A DNA stretch of 43,871 bases, taken from assembly GCF_002939385.1 (NCBI RefSeq), contig NZ_MULI01000062.1, forward strand, positions 1-43,871, written 5' to 3'. Of this stretch, positions 15,298 through 21,579 are shown piece by piece. The notes under the pieces are model-generated. The model ran no database searches, had not been told where the DNA came from, and worked only from the letters and a program-made list of their open reading frames with translations. Origin of the DNA: Streptomyces sp. MH60. Its GTDB lineage: Bacteria; Actinomycetota; Actinomycetes; Streptomycetales; Streptomycetaceae. Made by a program: the position numbers and the translations under genes. Position 1 is the stretch's first letter, and the number at the start of each line of letters is the position of its first letter.

Positions 15298-16248
15298 TCA
15301 TGCGGGCGTAGGCCGCGCCCGCATCTCCCGCGCCGCCCGTGTCTCCGCCACCGCGAGCCCCGCGACCGAGCCGAGCATCAGCAGCGTGCCGGCCAGGGTC
15401 GCCGCCGTGAGGTGTTCGCCGAGCAGCAGGACGGCGAACGCCGCGGCGCTGACCGGCTCCAGGAGCATGATCACGGAGACGGTCGCGGACCGGACGACGG
15501 CCGCGCCGGCGAAGTAGAGCCCGTAGGCGAGGGCGGTCGGGACGGCGGCGACGTACGCGAGGAGCCACAGCAGCCGGACCGGTTCGGCGGTGTGCGGCAC
15601 CAGGCCCTCGACGAGCGCGAGCGGCAGCAGGCACAGACTCGTGACCGCGAACGCCCCCACGGACGTGCCGGCCGCGTCCGCCCCGCCGTCCCGGCCCCAC
15701 CAGCGGGTGAGCAGCGTCATCACCGAGTACCCGGCGGCGGACAGCAGCGCGAGCAGCAGACCCGGCAGGCGAACGGTCGTACCCCCGCCGCCGAGGACGA
15801 GCACCACGAGCCCCGCGAGCGCGCCGACGATCGCCGCGGCGCCGCCCGCCCCCAGGTGTTCGCCGAGGGCGAGGCGTGCGCCGAGGGCGATCAGCACGGG
15901 CCCCGCGCCGAGGGTGACGACCGTGGCCACGGCGAGCCCGGTGGACTGCACGGCGGCGAAGTAGGCGGTCTGGAACACCGCGAGCCCGATGCCGGTGACG
16001 AGGGCGCGCCGCGCCCTGCGGGCGAACGGCGCGCGGACGGCCGGGCGCACCCGCGGGCGCAGCGGGCGGACGGCGAGCAGCAGGAGGAGCCCCGCCGCGC
16101 AGCGCCAGAACGACAGGGCGACGGGGCCCATGTCGCTGGCGCGGTAGACCAGCGAGGCGGCGGCACCGGCGGTGCCCCAGGCCACACCGGCGACGATCAG
16201 ATAGAGGAGGCCACGCCCGACGGGCAGGCCGGAGACGGCATTCGACAC
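15298..16248 (-). CDS. EamA/DMT family transporter with structured leader
   Basis: This is a 316-residue membrane protein with ten predicted helices: GRGLLYLIVAGVAWGTAGAA at the start, FQTAYFAAVQSTGLAVA, and a second EamA half with SVIMLLEPVSAAAFAVLLLG near the end. It is probably an exporter of unknown substrate. GTG 16248 is well supported by GGAG 7 nt upstream. The first GG of that site lies in a 9-bp stem with sequence 60 nt upstream, and a leaderless 13-codon ORF with its own promoter precedes it (16384-16425). That arrangement suggests translation-dependent control. The EamA gene upstream (16436-17440) runs in the same direction. Confidence 0.9.
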   Translation of the reverse strand: MSNAVSGLPVGRGLLYLIVAGVAWGTAGAAASLVYRASDMGPVALSFWRCAAGLLLLLAVRPLRPRVRPAVRAPFARRARRALVTGIGLAVFQTAYFAAVQSTGLAVATVVTLGAGPVLIALGARLALGEHLGAGGAAAIVGALAGLVVLVLGGGGTTVRLPGLLLALLSAAGYSVMTLLTRWWGRDGGADAAGTSVGAFAVTSLCLLPLALVEGLVPHTAEPVRLLWLLAYVAAVPTALAYGLYFAGAAVVRSATVSVIMLLEPVSAAAFAVLLLGEHLTAATLAGTLLMLGSVAGLAVAETRAAREMRARPTPA

Positions 16249-16257
16249 GAGTTCTCT

Positions 16258-16365
16258 CCGCAGACGCGCGCGAGGCGCGGAAGTTCGGGGCGGCCCGGAA
16301 CGACCGGGGCGCGGGGACTTTCGTCTGCGGGCAGCACCGTCCGGCCCGGCGACAGCGCGCCGGGC
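16258..16365 (-). promoter_or_regulatory. candidate attenuator hairpins in the EamA leader
   Basis: In the leftward mRNA a first perfect hairpin pairs GCCCGGCG with CGCCGGGC around 6 nt (16344-16365). Further on CCGCAGACG (16330-16322) can pair with CGTCTGCGG (16266-16258), whose last two G are the first bases of the GGAGAG ribosome binding site. CCCGG/CCGGG inside the long loop gives a nested stem. Such a fold could hide the start region unless leader translation rearranges it. Confidence 0.45.
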
Positions 16366-16383
16366 TCGTCACAGGGGCCCGCC

Positions 16384-16425
16384 TCAGGCGGCCGGAGGCG
16401 GGAGGACGAGTGCGTCGGCATGCAT
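16384..16425 (-). CDS. leaderless 13-codon leader peptide
   Basis: ATG 16425 opens a short frame for MHADALVLPPPAA that stops at 16384. A near-consensus promoter puts the transcription start on the ATG. The PPP run near the end is a classic slow-translation or stalling sequence (established for EF-P-dependent polyproline motifs). It is followed by hairpins before the EamA gene. A second ATG, 4 nt downstream in another frame, opens a 74-codon frame that overlaps the EamA start and cannot be excluded. Existence as a translated peptide is inferred from layout only. Confidence 0.45.
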   Translation of the reverse strand: MHADALVLPPPAA

Positions 16426-16432
16426 GGTCCGC

Positions 16433-16462
16433 ACCCTAGGTCGCCGTTCCCCGGCTCGACAA
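16433..16462 (-). promoter_or_regulatory. promoter of the leader ORF and EamA gene
   Basis: TTGTCG (16462-16457) and TAGGGT (16438-16433) are 18 nt apart on the minus strand, and the ATG at 16425 follows the -10 by 7 nt. The promoter lies inside the 3' end of the upstream EamA gene. Confidence 0.6.
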
Positions 16463-17440
16463 CTCCCTTTCGGGACCGCCACCGGCCACCGGGTCCGCGG
16501 AGCCCTTCGCCGGCGTCGAGGTCTGGGCGATGAAGGCGCCGGCCAGCACGACGACGCCGCCGATGATCTGCGGGGCGGAGAGGTGCTCGCCGAGCAGCAC
16601 CCAGGCCAGGACGGTCGCGATGACCGCTTCGAGACAGGCGACCACTCCGGCGACCTGCGGCGACAGCCGGCGTACGGCGACGATGCCGGTGACGTAGGCG
16701 AGCACCGTGGCGATGAGCACGATCCAGGCCAGCAGCAGGGCGGCGGCGACGGGTGTGCCGTCCATGGGGGCGGTGCCGGCGAGGACGGACCAGTCCATCG
16801 ACCAGGGCCGGGCGACGAGGGTGAGCACGGCGGCGCCGACGAGCAGCCCGTAGGCGATGACGCCGAGCGGGTCGGGCGCCTCCTCGCCGGCGTCGCTGCC
16901 CTGGTCGGACAGGACGAAGTAGCCGACCTGGCAGCAGGCGGCGCCGAGGGCGAGCAGCAGTCCGAGGGCGTCGAAGCCGAGACCCGACCAGACCTCGACC
17001 ACGCAGGCGAGGCCGCCGACCGCCAGGACCACTCCGAGCGCGGCGGCCCGCGTCACCGGCCGCCGCTGCACGAACCGCACCCAGCCGAGGACCAGGGCGG
17101 GCGCCAGGTACTCCACGAGCAGCGCGACGCCCACCGGGATGCGGGAGATGGCGGCGAAGTAGCAGGCCTGCACACCGGCCACGGCGAGCAGCCCGTACCC
17201 GGCGACCAGCGCGGGGCGGCGGCGCGGCAGCGCGCGGTGGCGCACGGCGAGCGGCAGCATCACCAGGGCCGCGCCGGCCACCCGCAGCCAGACCACGTGG
17301 AGGGGGTCGAGTCCGGCCTCGATCAGCGGTTTGGCCGCGACTCCAGAGCCTCCGAAGGCGACCGCGGAGGCCAGTGCCAGGCCGAGCCCGGTTCCCTTGC
17401 CGCGGTCGCCGCGGGCGCTGTCAGACGTATGCACCGGCAC
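16436..17440 (-). CDS. EamA/DMT family transporter
   Basis: This is a 334-residue protein with about ten membrane helices in two EamA repeats. The first starts GTGLGLALASAVAFGGSGVA, with ACYFAAISRIPVGVALLVEY in helix 3-4. The second ends VVACLEAVIATVLAWVLLGE, the family hallmark before the last helix. It is a putative exporter of unknown substrate. GTG 17440 or GTG 17434 may start translation; neither has a strong ribosome binding site. It belongs to a leftward run with the Clp_N gene (99 nt upstream) and a second EamA gene downstream. The two EamA products differ considerably, so this is not a recent tandem duplication. Confidence 0.9.
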   Translation of the reverse strand: MPVHTSDSARGDRGKGTGLGLALASAVAFGGSGVAAKPLIEAGLDPLHVVWLRVAGAALVMLPLAVRHRALPRRRPALVAGYGLLAVAGVQACYFAAISRIPVGVALLVEYLAPALVLGWVRFVQRRPVTRAAALGVVLAVGGLACVVEVWSGLGFDALGLLLALGAACCQVGYFVLSDQGSDAGEEAPDPLGVIAYGLLVGAAVLTLVARPWSMDWSVLAGTAPMDGTPVAAALLLAWIVLIATVLAYVTGIVAVRRLSPQVAGVVACLEAVIATVLAWVLLGEHLSAPQIIGGVVVLAGAFIAQTSTPAKGSADPVAGGGPERELSSRGTAT

Positions 17441-17539
17441 ATGATGACAGGGGTCGACATGACCGTCACTCCCAATGACACCTGTCTCACCGACTGGACG
17501 GCCTGGTGGCGCCCGTGGCGGGAGCGACGGGAGGCGTGC

Positions 17540-18088
17540 TCAGGGACGCTCAGGGGTCGGCTCGACATGGCTCTCCACGCGGGCGAGCACGGTGTGCGGT
17601 TCGACGGCGGCGCGGGCCAGTACCTCGGCGGCCCGCGTCAGCGGGTCCGCGACCAGGGCGGCCAGCAGGTCCACGCCACCGGCCCGGGCGGCCCCGCGCC
17701 GGGCCGCGCGGGCCCAGGCGTCCTCCAGGGCCGCCGCGGCCGGCGGGGAGAACCCGGCGGCGCCGGTCACGACGGGTACGGCGCCGGAGTCCTCGACGGA
17801 ACTCTGCCAGCGCAGGCCGTAACCGATGCTGCGCTGCACGAGGTAGCCGAGGACGCGGGCGATTCGCGGTCCGTCCCCGAGCAGCTCACGGGCCTGCGCG
17901 TCGGACTCCAGCAGCGAGTGCAACAGATGGGCCGTGTCGATCTGCCGGTCCCCGTCCCGCACCGCCCGGCGGCGGGCACCGGAGACCGCCGAGGCCAGTT
18001 CCGCGCTGAAACTCTCCTCGAGGTCGGTGCCGTCCGGCCACCGGCCGCCTTGCTCGCCGGCCGACTGCCGGGGGATACGGGGCTGCAC
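17540..18088 (-). CDS. Clp_N-domain protein without ATPase
   Basis: This is a 182-residue protein made essentially of one Clp N-terminal double-repeat domain: ELASAVSGARRRAVRDGDRQ, IDTAHLLHSLLESDAQAREL, then a second repeat PAAAALEDAWARAARRGAAR and GVDLLAALVADP. ClpA/ClpC use this domain to bind adaptors and substrates, but no Walker motifs follow here, so it is a stand-alone substrate- or adaptor-binding module of unknown function. GTG 18088 (QPRIPRQS) is favoured; ATG 18124 is in frame but has no ribosome binding site. The frame stays open far upstream without coding character. It is followed at 99 nt by an EamA gene. Confidence 0.85.
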   Translation of the reverse strand: MQPRIPRQSAGEQGGRWPDGTDLEESFSAELASAVSGARRRAVRDGDRQIDTAHLLHSLLESDAQARELLGDGPRIARVLGYLVQRSIGYGLRWQSSVEDSGAVPVVTGAAGFSPPAAAALEDAWARAARRGAARAGGVDLLAALVADPLTRAAEVLARAAVEPHTVLARVESHVEPTPERP

Positions 18089-18101
18089 ATCTCCCAGCTC
18101 A

Positions 18102-18239
18102 TCAGTCCCGCGGGGCCCGGTCATCCCCGAAGGGAAGCATTTCGTCGTCCCACACAGAGTGGACCCGCCCGGACGGAATCTCCTCCTTGGGGATGAGATC
18201 AGGCCGTTCCGGCAGGCCGGGCGCGCGCCGCCTTGCCAC
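18102..18239 (-). CDS. possible small ORF upstream of the Clp_N gene
   Basis: A 45-codon frame (GTG 18239, stop in TGATG at 18102) would end IPSGRVHSVWDDEMLPFGDD. It lies in the order expected for a gene co-transcribed with the Clp_N gene 13 nt away. Third positions are less GC-rich than in neighbours, and AAGGAGGAG inside it is not followed by a start codon. Coding status is doubtful. Confidence 0.25.
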   Translation of the reverse strand: MARRRAPGLPERPDLIPKEEIPSGRVHSVWDDEMLPFGDDRAPRD

Positions 18240-18284
18240 ACCCCCGGGGGCAACCGAAGGGCCGCCTCGCGGGTCGAACAGGGC

Positions 18285-18473
18285 ATGAGGAGCAGGTGCT
18301 GGCTCGTGGCACTGCCCGCCGTCGACGGCAGGCAGTACGTGTACCGGGTGGACGCCCCCGTGGAGGCGCTGCCCGCCGACCTGTTCTGGGACGCCTGGCA
18401 CTGCCACGACGAGAGCACCCTCCCGCGCGCGTGGGACGTCTTCGACGCGGCGGTGATACGGCGGGTCGACTGA
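18285..18473 (+). CDS. small hypothetical protein
   Basis: This is a 62-codon frame beginning MRSRCWLVALPAVDGRQYVY and ending DVFDAAVIRRVD. Nearly every codon ends in G or C, as in the surrounding genes, and the product is acidic and Trp-rich (FWDAWHCHDES), so it looks coding. No strong ribosome binding site precedes ATG 18285; in-frame GTG 18306 is another option. It is followed by a strong bidirectional hairpin at 18514-18544. No family is recognised and no function is proposed. Confidence 0.55.
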   Translation: MRSRCWLVALPAVDGRQYVYRVDAPVEALPADLFWDAWHCHDESTLPRAWDVFDAAVIRRVD

Positions 18474-18513
18474 CCGTCGACTGACCGTCCCCGCGAGCAC
18501 TCCCCGCGCACGA

Positions 18514-18544
18514 AGGGCCCCGCGGATTTTCTCCGCGGAGCCCT
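18514..18544. terminator. bidirectional terminator with TTTT loop
   Basis: AGGGCCCCGCGGA (18514-18526) pairs with TCCGCGGAGCCCT (18532-18544) with one mismatch around a 5-nt loop. It separates the small rightward ORF from the convergent PadR gene. Confidence 0.7.
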
Positions 18545-18560
18545 GTCATGCCGGTCGGTG

Positions 18561-19220
18561 TCAGTCCTCGTCGGCGAGGATCAGGTACAGCTTCTTGCGG
18601 GCGTCGCCGATGACGGCGAGCGCCTTCTCCCGCTGCTCCTTGCTGCCGGTCTTCCAGACCTGGCCGAAGGCCTCCATCAGGCCGAAACCGGCCTGCCGGA
18701 TGTCGTTGAGAGCCTCCCAGTCGACGCCCCGCGAGGCCTCCTCCCAGGGCGCCTCCGGGCCTTCCTCGGCCGCGGTGCGGCCCGCCTCGGTGAGCGCGAA
18801 GAGCTTCTTGCCGCCCTCGCTCTCACTGGCGATCAGCCCCTCGTCCTCCAGCAGCTGGAGGGTGGGGTACACCGAACCGGGGCTGGGCTTCCACGCCCCG
18901 CCGCTGCGCTCGGCGATCTCCTGGATCATCTCGTAGCCGTGCATCGGCCGGTCCTTCAGGAGAGCCAGGATCGACGCCCGCACGTCGCCCCGCCGCGCCC
19001 TCCCCCTCGGCCCGCCGCGCCCTCGGCCGCCCCAGGGACCCCCGTGACCGAAGCCCGGCCCGAAGGGACCACCGGGACCGCCGGGACCGCCCGGCCCGAA
19101 AGGCCCGAACGCCGCACGTCCCCCCTCGAAGCCACCTCGCCCGAAGGGTCCGAAGGGGGCACCTTCTCCGCGCCCGGGGCCGTGTCCACCGTGTCCACGC
19201 TCGTATCCGTGGTTACGCAT
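18561..19220 (-). CDS. PadR family regulator with Gly/Pro-rich N terminus
   Basis: This 219-residue protein has a PadR winged-helix domain at about 78-150 (VRASILALLKDRPMHGYEMI, PSPGSVYPTLQLLEDEGLI, KKLFALTEAGR) and a C-terminal dimerisation region. PadR proteins usually repress transporter or stress genes when no ligand is bound. The first 75 residues are an unusual low-complexity stretch of Gly, Pro, Phe and Arg (FGPFG and GPGGPGG units). ATG 19220 is chosen because GGAG stands 8 nt upstream; ATG 19226 and GTG 19229 are in frame but closer. No obvious target gene adjoins it; the nearest divergent material is a decayed regulator fragment. Confidence 0.9.
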   Translation of the reverse strand: MRNHGYERGHGGHGPGRGEGAPFGPFGRGGFEGGRAAFGPFGPGGPGGPGGPFGPGFGHGGPWGGRGRGGPRGRARRGDVRASILALLKDRPMHGYEMIQEIAERSGGAWKPSPGSVYPTLQLLEDEGLIASESEGGKKLFALTEAGRTAAEEGPEAPWEEASRGVDWEALNDIRQAGFGLMEAFGQVWKTGSKEQREKALAVIGDARKKLYLILADED

Positions 19221-19421
19221 CGCCATCACTCCATCCAGTCGTTGATCTGTCGCGATGCCTCAACGATATATCGGAACGTATCGCACGGCAAGCCCCCGGA
19301 AGCTTTGCGGTCCGCCCGGGGCCCGTCGTCGGCCGGGCCGATGACGAGGGCGCCGCCTTCGCGGCCGAGTGCGCAGGTGGGGACGGCGGCTCGCGGCCAC
19401 GCAGGCTGGACTTGCCCGCCC

Positions 19422-19664
19422 GCCCTCGCGCCCACCGTCGCCGACCGGCTCATGCACCGGCTGCGGACGCCCGGGACCACCCTGGCCCGGCGCGAGACCG
19501 AGGTCCCGGCGCGGCTGGCGCCGCCGGCCTGTCCGACCGGGCCGTCGGCGCCACCTCACCGAGGGCACCGTCAGGTCCCACCCGGCCCGCGTCTACGCCA
19601 GGCTCAACGTCGACGCGCGCACCGCCGCCGCCACCGCGGCCTCCCTCGGCCTGATCCGCCGCGG
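19422..19664 (+). pseudogene. decayed NarL/LuxR-type response regulator fragment
   Basis: Three reading frames together give the end of a NarL-family regulator. Frame one carries ALAPTVADRLMHRLRTPG and LARRETEVPARLA up to about 19520. Frame two carries AGLSDRAVGA (about 19523-19552). Frame three carries HLTEGTVRSHPARVYARLNV and DARTAAATAASLGLIRRG to 19664. The joined sequence follows the LuxR helix-turn-helix almost perfectly, with one 2-nt insertion, a small loss between GA and HL, and a helix-breaking Pro. No intact receiver domain was found upstream (19230-19421), so this is a remnant. Confidence 0.75.
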
Positions 19665-19786
19665 ACCGGGCCCGAGCCTCCGCCGCGCCCGCGAAGACCT
19701 GCCGGACCGCGACGAGGGCTGCCGATCCCGCGAAAAGCGGTCCAGCGCTCCGGAATTGGCCTTCGTCCACGGCCCCCGGCAGGCCC

Positions 19787-19792
19787 TAGCGT
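19787..19792 (+). promoter_or_regulatory. -10 box of the phzF-like gene
   Basis: TAGCGT lies 6 nt before ATG 19799 and no ribosome binding site is present, which indicates a leaderless mRNA. No good -35 box is seen at the usual spacing. Confidence 0.45.
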
Positions 19793-19798
19793 CGGGGC

Positions 19799-20608
19799 AT
19801 GCGCATCAGAATCGTCGACGCCTTCACCGACCGCCCCTTCGCCGGCAACCCCGCCGGGGTCCTGCTCCTCGACGCCTTCCCGGACGACGACCGGCTCCAG
19901 CGGGTCGCCCTGGAGGTCAACCACTCCGAGACGGCGTTCGCCCACCGCCTGCCCGCGGGCGGCGAGGCCGACTGGGCGCTGCGCTGGTTCACGCCGGCCA
20001 CCGAGGTCGCGATGTGCGGCCACGCCACGCTCGCCACGGCCCACGTCCTGCACACCACCGGTGCCCACGAGGGACCGGTGCGGTTCGCCACCCGCAGCGG
20101 CGTGCTGGTGGCGACGCCGCACGAGGACGGCTCGATCACCCTGGACTTCCCGACCGCGCCGCTCACCCCGGTCGAGACCCCGGCGGGCGTCGCCGCGGCC
20201 CTGGGCGCCGAGCCCCGTACCGTCCTGGACACCGGGCCGAACATCGGGGACCTGCTGGTCGAGGTCGCCGACGAGGGGACCGTCCGCGGCCTGACGCCCG
20301 ACCTCAAGGCACTGGCCGCCCACTCCGAACGCGGCGTCATCGCCACCGCCCGCGCCGAGGACCCGGCCCGCGGCTACGACTACGTCTCCCGCTGCTTCTT
20401 CCCCAACGTCGGCATCGACGAGGACCCGGTCACCGGCAGCGCGCACACGGCCCTGGCGCCCTTCTGGTCCGAGCGCCTCGGCCGGCCCGGCCTCACCGGC
20501 CTCCAGGCGTCGGCCCGCTCCGGCCTGGTGCGCACGGAGGTCCGTGGCGGACGCACGCTGCTGAGCGGGCACGCGGTGACGGTGGTCGACGGCGAGCTGC
20601 TGGCCTGA
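19799..20608 (+). CDS. PhzF family isomerase-like protein
   Basis: This 269-residue protein belongs to the PhzF/diaminopimelate-epimerase-fold family. The N-terminal MRIRIVDAFTDRPFAGNPAG carries the family signature. Glu44 in NHSETAF matches the catalytic glutamate of PhzF. WFTPATEVAMCGHATLATAH and the second-half SRCFFPNVGIDEDPVTGSAH complete the two-fold pseudo-repeat. Characterised PhzF isomerises DHHA in phenazine synthesis, but most members in genomes without phenazine genes have unknown substrates, and no other phz gene is visible. The gene is monocistronic, with a likely leaderless promoter and convergent with the CPBP protease gene. Confidence 0.92.
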   Translation: MRIRIVDAFTDRPFAGNPAGVLLLDAFPDDDRLQRVALEVNHSETAFAHRLPAGGEADWALRWFTPATEVAMCGHATLATAHVLHTTGAHEGPVRFATRSGVLVATPHEDGSITLDFPTAPLTPVETPAGVAAALGAEPRTVLDTGPNIGDLLVEVADEGTVRGLTPDLKALAAHSERGVIATARAEDPARGYDYVSRCFFPNVGIDEDPVTGSAHTALAPFWSERLGRPGLTGLQASARSGLVRTEVRGGRTLLSGHAVTVVDGELLA

Positions 20609-20618
20609 TCCCCGCCGA

Positions 20619-20664
20619 GGCCCCGAACCTCGCGCAGGCCCGATCCTCGCGGAGGCGCGGGGCC
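20619..20664. terminator. hairpin between convergent genes
   Basis: GGCCCCG (20619-20625) pairs with CGGGGCC (20658-20664). The interior contains a small CCTC-gcg-GAGG hairpin (20645-20655). It fills the gap between the stops at 20608 and 20672. Confidence 0.45.
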
Positions 20665-20671
20665 CGCACGG

Positions 20672-21499
20672 TCACGCCGTGGGCAGCCAGCCCACCTTCC
20701 CGGCGAGCAGCCCGTAGCCGACGAACGCCCCGATGTCGAGCAGCGAGTGCGCCACCACCAGCGGGCCCACGCGCCCCCAGCGGCGGTAGAGGTAGACGAA
20801 CACGACGCCCATCACCATGTTGCCGATGAACCCGCCGATGCCCTGGTACAGGTGGTACGAGCCGCGCAGCACCGAGCTGGCCGCCAGCGACGCGCCCGTG
20901 CTCCAGCCGAGCTGGTCCAGCCGGCGCAGCAGGTAGCCGACGACGATGACCTCCTCCAGGACGGAGTTCTGCACCGCCGAGAGGACGAGGACGGGGTACT
21001 TCCACCACACGTCGGGCAGCGCCTCGGGCACTACGGTGAGGTTGAAGCCGAGGCCGCGGGCGGCGAGGTAGAAGGCGATGCCGGTGCTGCCGATGACGGC
21101 GGCGACGGCGGCCCCGCGGCCCAGGTCCGGCCACGGGCGGGTGCGGTCGAAGCCGAGGGCGCGCAGACTGCGGCCCTCGCGCAGCAGGAAGTGCGCGACG
21201 AGGGCGACCGGGACGAGCGCCGTGGTGATCCCGAAGAGCTGCCAGGCCAGGTCGAGCCAGGGGCGGCCGGGTGCGGCGGAGGCGTTGAGGGTGGCCGCCT
21301 GGTCCTTGAGCCCGCCCGGCCGGGTGACCGAGCCGATGAAGCTGATGAGGGCGGACACGCCGCTCGCACCGAGCGACAGCGCGAGGACGAGCAGCGTCTC
21401 GTCACGCAGGATCCGCCGTGAGAGCCGCTCCTCGGTCAAGGGCTGTTCGCCGAGTCGCTTCTGAGGGAACGCGTCGTCCACCGGGCCCGCCTCCGCCAT
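20672..21499 (-). CDS. CPBP family intramembrane metalloprotease
   Basis: This 275-residue multi-pass membrane protein has about 7-8 helices and is of the CAAX-protease/bacteriocin-processing (Abi) family. The catalytic motifs are intact: Glu182-Glu183 in NSVLEEVIVVGYLLRR, His216 in GSYHLYQG, and His251 in VVAHSLLDIG. Such proteins process peptides or act in immunity to bacteriocins; the substrate is unknown and no peptide gene adjoins it. ATG 21499 is used, with GGAGG about 9 nt upstream; GTG 21505 is possible. It is convergent with the PhzF gene and downstream of the glutamate-cysteine-ligase-type gene, 80 nt away, on the same strand. Confidence 0.92.
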   Translation of the reverse strand: MAEAGPVDDAFPQKRLGEQPLTEERLSRRILRDETLLVLALSLGASGVSALISFIGSVTRPGGLKDQAATLNASAAPGRPWLDLAWQLFGITTALVPVALVAHFLLREGRSLRALGFDRTRPWPDLGRGAAVAAVIGSTGIAFYLAARGLGFNLTVVPEALPDVWWKYPVLVLSAVQNSVLEEVIVVGYLLRRLDQLGWSTGASLAASSVLRGSYHLYQGIGGFIGNMVMGVVFVYLYRRWGRVGPLVVAHSLLDIGAFVGYGLLAGKVGWLPTA

Positions 21500-21579
21500 G
21501 CACACCTGCCTCCAGCTGGGACGTCACAGCTTGCCCGATCAGTATGGGGCGGCGCGCGGCGGGGCGGGCCGGGCGGCGG

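Noticed and set aside
16197..16421. 74-codon minus-strand frame overlapping the EamA start
   Set aside because: Its ATG lies 4 nt inside the leaderless 13-codon ORF and it overlaps the well-supported EamA start; composition is not protein-like. Kept only as an alternative in the leader-peptide entry.
18558..20294. 578-codon plus-strand open frame over the PadR and PhzF genes
   Set aside because: It is a GC-rich shadow frame antisense to PadR and out of frame in PhzF; only a short part belongs to the decayed LuxR fragment.
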